NCBI GenBank assembly: GCA_013397455.1 | Contig: VYZB01000388.1 | Location: forward strand, 128,309-192,308 | Source of the DNA: Crotophaga sulcirostris | Taxonomy: Eukaryota > Chordata > Aves > Cuculiformes > Crotophagidae | Direction: 5' to 3' | DNA: 64,000 bases | Part shown: positions 9,396 to 24,260 of the stretch, piece after piece | How the letters are laid out: every line of letters starts with the position of its first letter | Numbering within the stretch: position 1 is the stretch's first letter | Position numbers and translations under genes: made by a program | The notes under the pieces: model-generated | Seen by the model: only the letters and a program-made list of their open reading frames with translations | Databases searched by the model: none | What the model was told of the DNA's origin: nothing

Positions 9396-12300
9396 AAATG
9401 GCTCAGTACCATGCAGGGTTCAAGCCAGGAGGCTGTGATTAGATGGTCTGACAGAGTCCCTGGGGGGAGGACACAATGTGATTTGCTTGGCACTACCTGC
9501 CTGTTCCTCATTCCAAGCAATTAATTTTCTCCAAATTTTATTTATAGTAAGTTTTTCCATTTCTCTTTCCTTGCTTCCATGCTGCTGTAGCCATTTCCAA
9601 ATTGAAGTTTTGTTTTTCTTTTTTAAACTCTTCTAAGCTGCATCAATAGCTTTAAGTGACTGAACAAAGAGTTTTCAAATAGATGAAGTGCTTCAAATGG
9701 TAATAAGAGCTGGTGTTCCCAGAGCTTTGTAGGCTTGAACTAAGCAGAGAAGAGAGTGAGAGCGATTGAAAATCACTTTTCTGTTGTTCCTTTGTATGAA
9801 CTGGTTTCTGGCTTATGCAATGCACACTAATTAAAATGGCTGAAATGCCTCACATTTTTAAGAGAGCTTTAAGGCAGCTCTGTGGCATTGTGGCCAGCAG
9901 AGTTCACGAGCAGATTCATGGCTGCAATCGAGGTTTGACGTTTCTATCAGCATAACTTGAAGAGGACAATATCTCTGTAGAGGCCTTTGAGGGGAGTTTG
10001 AGGAAGAAGGGGTAGGCGCAGAAAAGCAGAAACATCTGCTCCCTGCATCAGCTCCTTGAGCAGCTATGGGGCAAGCCTCTCTTTTCAGTGAGATGAGAGC
10101 CTAAAGGTTGGTGTAGTCATCAGAGATCTCATTGCTTTCTTTCACTGTAGCCTTAATGTCCTGCCCTAATTCAAGTGTGGGACAGCATTTACACATTCTC
10201 TATCTCTCACTGTAGTATCAGTTACTCATAGTGCCTCCTCCTAGGTACTGTACAGGGAACATCTCTTTCTGTGACAGAAGGCTGCATTTGAGTACTGGCC
10301 ACTGCAGTTGCTGGGTGCAATTTGAAGGGGTCCTGCAACATCCAAACAGCTCCCTGATATTTAGGAGCCTGCTCATACTAAGCTGCTCTTCCTCTCATGA
10401 TGTTTACTCTGCCCGGCAATGGTGAGGGAGTATCTTGCTGCTTTTCAGTCCTCCTGGAACAGTCCAGAATTTCATTTTCCTATTTCATTGTTTTCCATTT
10501 TTTTTGTTGAAGGTGGCTGGCTACTGCATTGCTGGTCTTCTCTCAAGAGTGGTGAATGGCCACAAACAGAGCTAACTGGCCTGAGGATGTAACCTTTTGG
10601 CATGCTGAGCAACCAGATCCTTCTTCACTCGCCTCTCTGCCTCTCATCAACCTTCTGAGGACATGGACTGAGCCCACTCCCTCATCCCACAGCATAATCT
10701 TTCTCCTCTTCTACACATCAGAGGGCACTGTCAGGATACTGTGGTCTTCACAACTCTGTGTGAGTGTAGGGAGGTAGAGAAAGATCCCAGACAGGAGACA
10801 ATAATCCTGTATCTCTTAGACCGTCCTGAGGTTAGCAGAGCTACAACTAGGCAGGCCAGCCAGTGCCTAGAATGTGCCACTGGGTTTAAACCATGTTGGA
10901 ATCCTCTGGAATCACCATACTTGTGAAAGGCAGAACGAGCAGCACCAGGGGCCTGGCATTCCTCTTTTTGCTACATTAATGAACCTGGAGACAGTGGCTA
11001 TCAGGTCTGAAGGAAGGGTCTTCTCTTTACCTGAAGAACAGGTGCAGCTGCAGCTAAAGGTACTATTGTTTGCCTCTCCCTGCACAAACTGCAAAAACTT
11101 GCTGCTAGAATAAGCCAGTCACTTCATTGCCATAGTCCAGTTGATACTAGTTTCTCACCTAAGATTCTAAATAAAGGTGTTAGTTACAAGAATAGTCTCT
11201 ACTGATGAGGATAGTGTCCCAGCAAGGAACGAACTCAGTGATTCCTGTCATGCATGTTAGCACACAGGTGTCAAAAGTGAGAAGCAGTTCCTCTGTGTGG
11301 AGATGCCAACAGTGTTGGCAACATCTTGTTGCCTTGGCACAGGATTTTTTTAAATCCAATTTGACTTTTTCAATGCTTTTGTTCCTCTCTTCCCAAATCA
11401 GTGTGGTATTTTAAACAGCAGCTGACACCTCTCTTATGGCAGAGCCTTCCCTCAGGCTCACAGTCCCAGCCAGAAGAAGCTGTGGGATTTCTGATGTGAG
11501 ATCTCAAGGACGACTCTCTTTTCTTCTCTGGAGCAAAAGGCAGTACTTCTGTTTCCTCACTCGTTTGGAATTTTTCTCCATAAATCTCTTCATACAGTTT
11601 GAGACAAAAGATGAGGAGATGGTAGATATGGAGCCTAGTGTGGACTCTCTCATTTGTTTATTGTCTTTCTCTTCCAGAGTGAAGAGCAATACATTCCTCA
11701 AAGGACCTTTTCAGGTCAGCAGTGTGAGTTCCACACCTAATGTGTTAATGTCAAGAGTGAAAAGATCAGCATTTGATTTAGCACAGATGTGTGAAGATAG
11801 TATTCTTTCTCCACTGAAGACAGAAGTAACAATCTATAGCCCTTCTTCCCCTTCCCTTTAACCTAACAGCCCTGATTTCCTTTAATCTGATGGGCTATAT
11901 TGCTTAGTTGTGCCTTTCTGTGTGCTCCTGAGGGGTGTTTCAGTGGGGGACACAGAAGTATGGAAAGACACTCTGTCTCACAATCACAATGTACTTACAG
12001 AACCTTTCTGTTCATTTAGCAAAATAGCCCTGGATTCCATTTCCTTGTGAGTGGTAACAGCTATTGTACAGTAAGAGTTAATCTGTAACCAGATGCAGCA
12101 TGGCTGGAGGTGAAGCCAAGAAAGAGGAACAGAGTAAACTTCCTTTGTTTATCCTTTGCACTGAATGAAAGTATCTTTACCAAAGACTGTAGGGCTAGGA
12201 TTATGGTCATATGCTGTATTAGCAGAAGTTTTTAAAAAGTGTCCTATACTGACAGAGTTCAATTCCTTTGGATTTTAACTTGTTTTGTAGCAAGAGCAAC

Positions 12301-15300
12301 ATGGGAGCTGACAGGGGGAATTCTCTTCTGAAGGGAGGCCCACGGTGTGGGTAAATGTACTTGCACGACACTGGTACTACTGAGAAAGAAGGACTTCAAA
12401 TGCATAGCAGAGGCAGCAACAAGAACTACCCAGAGCTAGCAGGAACTAGGAAGGTGGTGTGTGTATGTACAGATTATATACCTGGAATTTAACTATGAAG
12501 GTACCAAAACTTGAACATGTGCCATGAGCAAGAAAACACCTCTCTGTAGCTCTGCTCTTAGTAACAGTGCCAACAAATCTCACCTAGAGTGTTGGAAAGG
12601 GGTTCAGCATTAGTGTTCTGCTTTCTGCTATGGGAGCCTGGACTGCTCCAGTGCAGTGGTTCATCACAGGTGCTAAGAGGCTGGAGAGGTACTGAACATT
12701 TTTAGTAGCAGCAGGTGGCCAACCCAAGCTTAGTACAGCACATTCTCCTGCTCTCCTCTCCTCTTGTCACTGTTGTGCCTGTGGCTGACAGTTGGCTGGG
12801 AGGCTGCTCCACAGCATAGCTCCCATTCTTGCTGTCTCCCAGGGTCTGCACCAGTGATTTTAGCAATGCTGAAAGCTAACTGTGAGAAGACATTGAGATC
12901 TTACCACATCAGCCAGGAAGAAAGGAGGGCTCTCCCTAGACTCCTAGCTGAAGTCAGGAAGGAAAGTGCTCTCGATGTAAAGGTTGTGCAATGCATGCCA
13001 TGGATCTACAGTTTTATTCCTGGGGAATAACCAACAAAGAGTCTGAGCAAAAAAATGGCTCCCCAGCAGACTTTCCCCAGCACATGACAATATGAAAATT
13101 AGATAGACGAGCATATTTGTTTGTTTTTTTTTTTTTATTTAAGATGTGTCTTCATGTTCTGTAGATTACAAAGAAGCATTTTTGTAACCAAAATCTTATT
13201 TCCTCTTCTCTCGGTTCAAGTTCAGCAGAACCAGCACCACCACTACCCTCCTTCCCACCCCCGCCCCCAGTTGAGTGGAAAGGGAGGGCAGGGATAGAGG
13301 TCTGCTCAGTGCAGGCAAATCTTTAGTGCAGCTAGAATAGAAGGCACTAACCTAGTCTCCCTCATCTCACAGTATAGCTATAGCAATACCTTCCAAGGGC
13401 ACTGCAATTCTCTCTTCCACTGTTCAGATTAAATGATCTGTTGCTGGAGAAAACCTTCTTCCACCGATACTTACATAGTCACTTTTGTTTCAAGGAATTT
13501 ATTATACCAAAGAAGCAGGATCATCAAAAAGAGCACAGCCTGCCTCATGGAAGGAGGAGCAGGCTAGGAAGGGAATATTTTACTTCATATGAAATTGTTT
13601 TCCTCATCCAGGATAAACCTTCACCTCTGAACATCGTATATAATGGCAACTCAGCCTAGAGGGGCTAGTATAGCATTAGCTCTGTATGGCTGTAAGCAAA
13701 TAGCACCACAGAGAGCTGGCTGGAGGAAGAATAAATTTATTCCCAGTGAACGTGAGAGCATTTCCTTCTCCTCCTTTTGGGGACAGAACCTAGCTCCTTA
13801 GCTTAGACAATGCCTCCAGCTCCCCTAAGGTGTTTCCACAAATATCAATGTGATTACTTTAAACAATCTTTCGCCCCACCCCCAAAAACTATAACCCAAA
13901 GAACAGGCAGACACAGCCATTCGATTTTATTTTGAGAAAAGGCTTTTGAGAATAGGAAGGAGAAAAGAGGAGAAGCTCATTCTGCAAAAAAACCTTATTC
14001 CATCGGGTATTTCTGGAAAGGAGGAGGGAGAACAGCTTTTAAAGCCATGCCTATGGCTGCATGTAAGGAATATTTCTCAAAGGATTCCCTTAATCAGATT
14101 CTGCCAAAGATAGGCTATCTCTCTGTAATTTACTCCATGTCTTATTCTAAGGCCATATGCTCTGGTCATGTGAAGACTTACAGTCTTAAATTTACTGACC
14201 TCAGAGAATCTAAAAGAATTATGCAAGAAATGATGTTCCATGATAACTGAGGCCTCACATAGCCATGCTTTCTAAAGACTGCTTCTAACTCGATAGATGG
14301 CCCCTCTAGGGCTCTGTAAGCCCTTCTGGGGAAGAGGGAAGGGGAAAAAAAAGGGGGAGCTGCTGATCATTGCCATATGTGAGTAGCATCTCTGCCTGCG
14401 TGTGGGTGTGACGTCCGTGTTATCACAGAGGCTGTGCCCCCCATAGCCCCCCTGTTTCCTGTTTCCAGTCAGCAACTTGCTGCTGGAGCAGGAATCCCAG
14501 ATCACTCTGTACTGCAGTTACAAAAGAGGAAAATGATGACCAGTGGAGGGGGAAGGGGTAGGGGAAATCCTCTTAAATAGCCATGTAGGATGTCTGGGCA
14601 GGGATCTGAGCCAGGAGTCCTCAGAGGCTGTAGAATAAGTGGGAGTTTAGCAAACAACCATTTTCTTTCTTTGACTAGTATTCCTCAGAGACCTCAGCAC
14701 TCCAGTTCTCAGAGCTAATTTTAGCAGTTTGTGGTTGGCCTGTTCCTAATGTCCCTTTCCTATCTCTCACACACACTGAACCTTGGGATACTCTGTGGGT
14801 TGACAGATGACGTGAAAACCTCTAATCTGCAGGTCAAGCATCAAAAATGAAGTGGGATGAGGAAACTGGAAGCCTGATTTGCTTTTTTCCAAATAAGGGA
14901 GTTACATTCATATTAGAAGTTCTTAGCATACCAAGTTTGTGGGTTGTTGGTTTTTTTTAAGTATATGAAGGGAATGACTTATTCTTGAAAATTTTATGGT
15001 AACTACCAAAAATATTATCATCCCATGGACACTGCCTTTCCTATGCAGACTATGACTGACATGCTTTCATTATTTATTGGCATTGCTCTTCTGTAGGAAA
15101 ACCAAAACCACATTGTCCCAAACACTGTAATGATACATAACAGAGAGAGCAACTCCCTGCCAAAGGGCATAGAGTACGTTAGAAGCACTGAACACAGTGA
15201 CAATAAACTGTGATACCAGGAGTAAAGGAGCTTGCAGCATGTGGCATTCTTCCTGCAGATGGAAGTCTGAGTCTTACCTACTTTACATTTCTGTGATGAT

Positions 15301-16250
15301 TTGATGTCAATGATTTATCTTACACAAAATTTGCTATACAGTCTGCGATGAATCTAATGTCCAGAAGCACCACAGGGTACAAAAGGAAGGTAAAATGTTT
15401 AGGATGATTCTTCCTATTTCAACCAAACATTCCCAGAAACATGAGCAAAAGGTGGTACTTTTTCTTCCCCTAAATTTCTTGTGAATTCCCTTTCCTGTTC
15501 TCCCCTCCTCTCCACATACAATTCTGTAGAGTATGCTCTGCAGGCCAGAAGTGTATGCTCGGAGTGATGTATGTGTGGGACTAGGGACAATAAAAGGGCA
15601 TATGGATCCTTAAGGGATCTGGAAGAAGTGCTGGCTCCACTCTGTAAGAAAACTAAACCCTGGGCCTGGGAATCAGATCAGTAGCCTTATTTTCAGTTCA
15701 CAGATTTAAGAAGCCTTTAGTCAGGTAAGGAATCCTAGGAAGCTGTTTAGGAGGAGAAAAACATTATGTCCCTCAAGGACAGGAGAGTACTATTTCTTGA
15801 GCTGGCAGAGGCCAGATTTATGTTATTAATTGGACAGACAGCCCTGGGTTTGTGTTGGACCGGAAATAAAAGACTGAGTAGGATACCTTGGACAAGACAG
15901 TCCATAGTGCTTTACTCTGCCTGGCAGGAAGCAGTCTGTCTGCACATAAAACAGACCTAATGAGCTGCCCGTGACCCTTCTTCGTGCCCTGCAGGTATTT
16001 CCCAGGTGAGGCTATGCTGCATAAGGAGCTATTTTGCACTTTACAGAGACCCAGCCAGGACACTGTAGTCAGCATCACAGTTAGCAGAGGTACAGACAGG
16101 CTGCTTGCAGTAGGTCCTGCCTGCTCAGTGAGCAGAGACACGTAGGGGCACAGGGGCTATCACATTTAGTCTCTGGCTTCCCACCAGATTCCTGAGACCT
16201 CTGCTGATTTCTGAAGATCCGCTTCATTTTTAAGAGGAGTGTTGGCACAG

Positions 16251-16267
16251 ACACACACACACACACA
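16251..16267. repeat. (AC)n microsatellite
   Basis: An uninterrupted dinucleotide repeat of about 8.5 AC units, preceded by GGCACAG and followed by TGCAAAA. It is a short simple repeat. Confidence 0.95.
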
Positions 16268-18029
16268 TGCAAAATCTACAGGTTTTCCTAATAGTCCCTG
16301 GGCAGATGGTAACAGTCATAAGAGTCCTTGAAGCTCTATCTGCTTTGGAGGTTCAGCGGGTGTGGTGTCATGGATGTGGCCAGATATGTGTTGCCCTTCA
16401 CAGAGAAGCTCACTGTCCTTCAAAAACCAACTATCAACAAAATCTTTCCTGTGGGGACTTCCAGCTCTGCTCAAGCCAGCTGTAAATTCCTTTGAGGCTG
16501 AGACTAAGAAAACTGGAATCTTGGGAGGGCCTTGGTACAGTACCAAAACCATTTCCACTGAACATTCCCAAAAATATGGTTTCTCTGACTCAGGAATGTG
16601 AGCTCTGTAACAGTGGCAAAGCTGAAGGCCTAGACCATTGGCATTAACTAATATTAGCTCATTACTTCTTTGTGTTCTGTCTGTCTCATCTAATATGAAA
16701 ATAATTGTTCTTCTGGGAGACAGTCTGTGTTTTTATTCCATTGTGTAGCACCTGTCATTTGAGTTGGTTCCTACCGCCATATAAACAAATCAAAAAATTA
16801 GCAGGACTCTAGTTTCTCTCTTTAGTGCTTTCTTTTTGAGTTTATTATTTTTGAGTGAATAATCATAAAGTGTCTGAGTTAGCACAACAATGCTAATGGC
16901 TGCTTCAGCCAGGAAATGACTGAGAAGTGGGGAAAACCAGCAGAAAGGTAGCTACATACAGAGAGCTTCTCAACCGGTCCCAATGAAGCTGGAAGAAAAC
17001 TACATTTGCTCTAAGGCAGGTGAAGGTACAGTCCTTGAAATCGAGGACAGCTGGTTACCATGACCAGAGGACCTACCAGCTGCCTCCTCACTTGCCAGAC
17101 CTTGTGTTTTTGCATTCTGTCCCTCACCATCTGTTTGCCCTTTTTATGGGAGTGATGCCTACCAGTTGTCACCCTCTGCATGAACCAGTTGAAAAGTTTA
17201 GCCTCCCATACTGTGACAAGTTTCCTGCACAGTTTTTGTGCTTCCTTGCATAATACAATTTCTTTTCTGAATATTTGCAGACTTCCCTTTTTAAATGCTG
17301 ATGTTCTAGATGGACTAAGACCTGTTGGAGTGAATGCATTCCCCAAAAGCCTTCCCCATGATGTTGTGGCCCTAATTGTCAACACTCTTCCCTCCAAGGG
17401 TGGAGAATGCAATCCAGGCCTTGCTCCCCTGCCTGTGGTGCCTCCAAAGGAGTAAAGTCTTCAGCAAACAGACGGCCAGAATAACCACCAGCATGCTGGG
17501 AGAGGCATGTCAAGGGTGGGAAGGAAGAGTGGCTGCACCACATTGTGTTCCTGGCATGTTTAGTTGCCAGATGGTCTCTAACAGACTATTGGATGCTGGT
17601 GTATGCTTAGGACAGGTTCTGGCTACTTGCACTCACGCTGATAGAGGTAAGGCAAAATGATGCAGCTGCAACCAACTCCTAGGGGCTCTCTTCCTTCCCA
17701 CCCCTTGTCAGCAAATTCTGCGCAGAGCAGAGAATCTAACCCCACATCACACTACTTATACACATCGACTTCACTGCCTCTTCCTACCTGGCAAAATAGG
17801 AAACAGGATGTTACAGTGAAATTTTCCCTGCAGTGTGAGGAAAAAGGCAGGTAAAGAACAGTCAAGTGGTGTGCTGTGCTCACACTCTTCCTTGCAACCT
17901 AAACTAGACCCACAGACTGTCACGAACAATCTTACTTCTGCTCAGAGGAAATACACACAGACACTGAAGGGGGAAAGGCTGCCAGGGCTTTTCCCAGTTC
18001 TAAAGCAGCCCTTTGACAGGACCAGACTT

Positions 18030-18065
18030 TTCTTTTTTTTTTCCTTGCCCCCCCCCCTCCCCCCT
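18030..18065. repeat. Pyrimidine tract with long C runs (G4-prone on minus strand)
   Basis: A T-rich run is followed by ten C (18048-18057), one T, and six C (18059-18064). The complementary strand carries GGGGGG-A-GGGGGGGGGG, which has enough guanines for four or more G3 runs and so a strong predicted G-quadruplex. It is low-complexity DNA with no gene function assigned. Confidence 0.85.
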
Positions 18066-21000
18066 GCCAGATGAGAGGCTGGTCAACACCATCCCTAAAC
18101 TCACCTCCACCCCCAAACAGCTGTTTTGCCAAAGGGTGGAGAAGCAGGCCTCCTGATTGAGGGTGGAGCAGTTTGAAGGGGAGGAAAGCAGTGACTTCAC
18201 TTTTTATTAAGTAATAAGAGAGCAGGGTGTGCGTCACTCTGAAAAACAAGACTTTGGGTGGGGGCAAAGGCTCTCTGCAGCATCTTATGCATGGAGCCTT
18301 CCTCTTTGTTGGAAATAAGCAAAATACACCATTCTGAAGAGGGAATTCAGAAAGTCTAAGATACACTAGTTAAAAACCTTATGATCTCACTTAATGGGAT
18401 CCAAGAAGAGCACCAAGGTTAAAGGGCACATAATGGTGAAGGTGATTTGGGCTAGACTTTAGGAAACACTTTTCTCCAGCAGGGATAGAGGAGTGGATAG
18501 ATTCAAGTTCATGTGAATAAAATGGGAGTGGAAGAGTAGGCTGGACACAGCACTGCATCCAGCCCTCTGCCAGGGTGAGGCAGGGCAGGGCAGCATCAGG
18601 GAAAGGACTGCTGTCTGCTTACCCTGGAACCTGGTCAGCCTTGGCAGGAGCACCAGTACCACCTCAGCTCAAAATGTCCTGCAGCTTTCTCTTACTTGTG
18701 TCATTGGCCCAGTCTCTGTACGGAATCTGAAACGCCTGTAGTCTATCTGGCTTGTCCCTTCCATGGTGCCAACACATCATTTACTATGCAAAAGGGGCAG
18801 CTCTGGCAAATTTTATACCAAGGAGTATTCTTGCCCTGGCAAGAGAATTCTTTGTAGACAGAATAGAGCTCCTCAAGCAGCAGGGGTCAGCTTCCATGGG
18901 AGCAGACGGCATTAGGGTCCCTCTACAAATACCGTGGGGGATGATGGCAGAATAGACAAAGGAGTCTTTCACAGGGAGTTAGCTGCAAGGGGCCTGCTGT
19001 TCTTAGACTGGCAACAGCCTCTTCTCAGTCCTGTCCTAGTGAACAAGTATCATAAGATCTCGAACTATCTCCTCAAATAATCCTTTCCCTGCAACTAACT
19101 CCTGCAGGGCTGTTATCGGCAGCCTCAGGCCAGTCGGAAGCTGCATTCCCTTCTCCCCAATTCAGGTGGCTTCTTCCAGTCCTCACTATTACTGAAAGAG
19201 TCTCTCAGGCTCAAGAGCGTTCTGGTATGTCAGAAATCATTCCAGGCTGTTCTCATCTTCTTAAGAGTTAAAAGGAGTTTTAGACTACAAGGGCTGCAAA
19301 TGTTACAAACGTTTTCATACTGGTTATACTGCTCTGAAAACACAGTCTCCAGAGCAGCCATCAGAACAGAAGCTGTTTCACAGATGGCCATGGGCTGCCT
19401 GTAAAAAGCCTACCTGATGGCTCTAGGCAATGCTGATGGCCTGATCACAGGGTACCTCTGGTGCTGCTTACAGTGGGGACGTAACCAAAGCCACTTCTTT
19501 CCTCTCCTAGTCCTCCAGGTGAAACTCAGAACACCATGACACCATCCTACAGAGACATGACAGTGCAGAGGCACATCCACGTAGCATTCCTCTAGCTAGC
19601 ACAGGTACCAAAGTGTAGTGCATTGGTGCTGGCATGTGCTCCACTTGTTGGATATTTACCCAGTATTGTGCTTGGACATGTTTGGCCTCTCTTGAAGTCC
19701 AGGCTGCTGCGTTTCGACTTGTGCTACCGCTCAAATGAGTTATTTTATGTCTGGTTCCTACACACTTTCACACGCTGCAACCACACAGGGTGAAACAGGT
19801 CTCAGATGCAGTCAAGAATTCAGGCTCTGCATAGCAGAAGTGTAAAAAAGGTGGTACACTGTCAGATATTCAGGCCCTTTATCTATCTTTTTCTTATATA
19901 TAAACTAAAACCCCAGTTTGATGGCACCAATCTCTCAATAGCTCCTCATGCGGACTTTCCCTAGAGACTCTTCAAGGTTGCACACAACTCAGACACAAGC
20001 AATAAGCTACTTTCCTTACTTCTGCCTCAAGTATATGAGAGAAGATAAAGATTAAAAAAAAATAAAAAGAAGGAAGCAATAAATGTACCCTTTCTGCCAG
20101 ATTGATTGACAGTTGCAAGGGAAGAGTTCAATTTCTAAGGGTCACTAATAAATAGAATTTTGTGTTCCCACTCCCAACCTGAGAAAATTAAATTAACTGG
20201 GTGTTCAGAGAGCTCTGCTTCCTTGCTCACAAATCATAAATGGCTTAGTAGAACAGCGTTGTTTTTGAGATAAAGAAGAAAAGGGCAAAGGAACGTAAAC
20301 AACATAACAGGCGTCCACCAACTCCCCCAGCAACACTTGCCAAGTCCTCTCTCATTGCTTGCTGACGCAACTACTACAGCAGACCATTGCTTCCCCCTGC
20401 TCTAGAAATGCTCCACTCACAGCTGACAGTTTTGGGGTACCACCACTCACCTGCTGGGTAGCAAAGGCTTCCTCAGAACTGAAGCTGAACTGGAGTGGGA
20501 ACTCCCGACTACTCCATCTGGCCTGCTGCTTCTTGTAGCTATTCCAACTCTGTTAGTGACTCCTCTTAGTGACTCCAGCTAAACATCCCCCATCATCTAC
20601 ATTTCTGGATAGTCACTCCTAATCCTTAGTGAGTCCTGGACTTTTGTCACTCAAAGACAACTTCTTAAACTTCCCTGGCCCTCTAGTTTGCTGTATTTTT
20701 ACCTCCCAAGATGGCAAATGATTACATAAAGCTGAGGATGCTCACCTACTATGGGCACATCTAGTCCCATTTTTCACACTAACTGAAATCGATATTATTG
20801 TCATTTTTATGATGAGATTATTGGTTTTTTCTTACACAAATCCTCCCATATGCAATAGCATGTAAAAAACAGAATGTGTAGGTATTAGGCCAGCCTCTAA
20901 GCTTTTTCAACTCCTTTTCTCTCCAACTGAGGCCAGCAGAGCAGTCCTGCTCTTCTGGTTCTCCATCCCTCTGGGCCTTCTTGCTGGCAGGCCAACAAAA

Positions 21001-24000
21001 CATAAACGAAAAGACAGTGTCCAAGTCAGTGTTTTGTGTCTTGCTGTCAGTCTAAGCATCACATCAGGGTTCACCAAAAATAATAGCTGTCCTATAAAAG
21101 CTTCAAGATAATCCTCTGTTTATAACAATTTAAGATCCTACTGTTATATTTGTGCTGCAGAAAATTGAACTCAGAAAGGCTAAGGGATGCTAATGAGTTT
21201 GTGGCCAGTTCTAAAGCTTTTCCACCCCTTCCCTGTTTTCTTAGAATAGGCAATATTCCTTTCTTAAACCAGGGCATTAGTAACACTAATGACTGGATGT
21301 ATCACCCTTGCATGCTGAGCGTGACTCACAAAGTCAATACGACCCTAGCAGCTGAGACTAACAATATGGTGTGTTCACAGTCAATCTTTTTGGCTGTGCC
21401 ATTGTTGGAGCCCAGAACAAGGGCAATGATGTCACAGCCATAGGCTTAATGTGTAAGGAACAAATACAACACCACAAGATCTCTGTGATATATTACTTCC
21501 ACGTTCATGTAACTTAGGGCATACGTACACAATTAATTGCCAGAGCCAAGAATAAGTCATTTGGAGTAGATTATATTATTTCAGGCTTTTAAAAAGAATA
21601 CTTCTCAGTCCCACTCAACAGGCTAGTTCTGGAGAGGTAATGCCTCCTTGATGTTGAGCTATATAATTTAGTTAAGAATTCAGCTACAAAGACAAAAGTT
21701 TGGAATGTATGGGCAGACAAGAATCCCACTAAGAAATAGCTTACATTTTTCTGACAATTAACCATTGTTGCAAGTATTTACATAAAAAAAGAGCAAGAAA
21801 GAGCTCTGAGGCAAAAAAAAGAAATTATTCCCTGCCATTTTTGAGAAAATGACTTTGAAGCCATTTGTGCACTTGTATTTGAACAAGGCTTTTCTCCATT
21901 AGTCTCTGAGTGGAGGGAGAGGTTATTCCTTCCTTTCAAAAATGTGTTATGTGTATTTAGGGGTCCTTCAAAGGAGCCATTGCAGGAGGGAGCTTAAAGG
22001 CTAAGCATACAGCGACACTGTAATCGGAGGCCAGTCCATGGGTCATGCAGACAAGCTCATACTAGCTTTAAACTGTCTCCTGCTGGTGCTGATAACCATA
22101 GCCATGGAGTTCATGGTAAAGCTGTTAGCAAGCATACTCCCCCCAGGGAATTGGGCAGGTTTTGCAGCCCGCACTGAGCTCTGAGCTGATACAGCTACAC
22201 TGCTGTTAGCACCCAGCTCAGGTAGCCTGAACTTAGCATGGATAGGACTACATGAGGTACTGTCTGCTTTCTGCATGGATAGCTGTGCCAAGGGTGACAG
22301 TTCCCTGCTTTATAAAACTCTTTGTTAACGTACTGCCAGGGGGCTTGCGGGTACCTCAGGTGACAAGGCCTGCCTGTGTCCCATATTTTTAAGCCCCTTT
22401 CATCGTTTGCTGGGTTAAGCCAGGATCCCTCTGCCCAGCAAGACAGGGGAAGCCCTGAGAATTCATAACACGAAATCTTATCTCAAGGGAAAAAAACAGA
22501 GGCTTGTGTGTAGAGGCTTGTTGAACTACGCATTCCTGTAATAGTTTCCCAACATTGAGTACCAATGGAACAGTCATACACTTTGCTGCCTGTTCCCAAC
22601 AGGCTGGAACCTTTATCTGCTGGGCAGGCTCAGGCTGGAGTGCTGCCAGTCTCCCTGGAGACCAGCTGTGGCCCCGTGGTTCCTGTGCCTCTGCACTGGG
22701 CAGTAGATTGGCGGAAGCTGGTGCAAAGCTGCCTGTCCGATTAAATTTGTTATTTTGCAAAAGGATTTAGCTTTGTTTGCTGGTTATTACTAAAGAAAAA
22801 TCCTAAGCTGCTGCTTTAACCTGTGTTAAACCGTTCACGGGGTGAAAGAATCTGCTTCCTCTTCTTCCAAGTTGTAAACAAGGAGCAATAACCTAAGAAA
22901 AGGCACAGAAAACAAGAGAGTTTAAAATTATTTGTATTATTATTGTTTTTTTTTACTTTTCAATCAAAAAATATTTTTAAATTTCCTGTGCTAAAAGGCT
23001 GCCACATCAGAAGTGTTACTGAACTTCGCTTCTGAAAAAAATCTGACAGTGGTTCATCAGCCACTATCTCAAACGTACTCCAGTTCTTACACATATCTGC
23101 TGTCTCTTCAGGGATGTGCTAGTAAGCCCATCCAGAAGGGTCTGATGAGTTATGTCCACATATTTCATATTCTTTTCCTGTACAAGCAAATTAAAGAAAG
23201 TCAAATAAAATAAACCACTGATTCCAAAATAAGTTTTCTATATACTCTGATATAATTGAGTTCATAGCTGACAATTAGTTAAAACAGAAGATATTATCTG
23301 TTCAGAAAGTTTTAGGGCAGCAGGGACAAGTAGGCTGCAAAGATAACTGTAAATCTATGGTTTGAGCACAATAACTACTCTAAAATACTATTATCGTTGC
23401 AAAGCCAGGAAGAGCCTATAGGAAGTGCCTTTACAAGGATTGCCACTGAAGTTTTAATTTCCTTTCTCTGAGCCCTGCAATGTAGATAATTTCTTTCACA
23501 GGATTCCTACCACAGAATTTCTACAATTAAAAAAATGTAATATTTCATCGTTAGATTTATCTTTCTGCTCAATGGATGGACGTAGATTTCTAATACTCAG
23601 GATTTAACCATGCTCTGAGAGCAGGATGACTAAAACCCCTTTTGAGTTCATGGCATTCAGCATGATATCATATCTAACTGTTTCAGAAATATCAACAAAT
23701 TTGTTTTCACAGCACTACAGTGGCTATTATATATTTTGTAGAGGAGAGGCTGCCTGCTGAAAGGGCAGAGTCAAAAGATATTGTGTACCTAATATAGAAA
23801 GGCAAGCACTTGGATTTTCTCACACTTTATATACAAAGCACAAAGCCCAAATGCAGTTGCAAGCATTCAGTCCCTTTGCATGTCAGCTGTGGTTCAGCCA
23901 TACAGGGGCTCTGGCTGCAATGCCAGCTTCAATAGCTTGCACCCCTGTCACCAGAGCCCATGTCTTCCCAGCCTTGGTGAATCAACCCCCCATAACACAC

Positions 24001-24162
24001 ACACAGCTGTTTGTGGGCCTGTTCTGCAAATAGGGTCAGGGAACCGATCCATATTAAAAATAACCCTTCCGGGCCTCAGAGAACAGTCTGAAACTGAAGG
24101 GTATGTCAGGCATCCAGAAAGCAAGAAAAACCATGTAATGATCACCCATGGGACATGTGGCA

Positions 24163-24260
24163 TGAAGTAACTTCCCCGGCATCACACTGGACCTGTGTGG
24201 CAGTGTCAGGGACAACAGCCAGCTCTGCAGGGCAGTTGTCCAGTTGTCCATGGCTTCAGT
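24163..24260 (-). repeat. Possible MIR-type SINE fragment
   Basis: AAGTAACTTCCCCGGCATCA, CACTGGACCTGTGTGGCAGT and GTCAGGGACAACAGCCAG follow the reverse complement of a MIR (AAGTGACTTGCCCAAGGTCA, CACAGGAAGTCTGTGGCAG, AGCCGGGAATTGAACCCAG). The word order is right but divergence is high. Confidence 0.4.

Noticed and set aside
18410..18500. Possible second CR1 3' fragment (GGGCTAGACTTTAGGAAACA)
   Set aside because: Resembles the CR1 GGCTRGACATTAGGAA word, but neither the upstream protein words nor the ATTCTRTG tail can be found around it.
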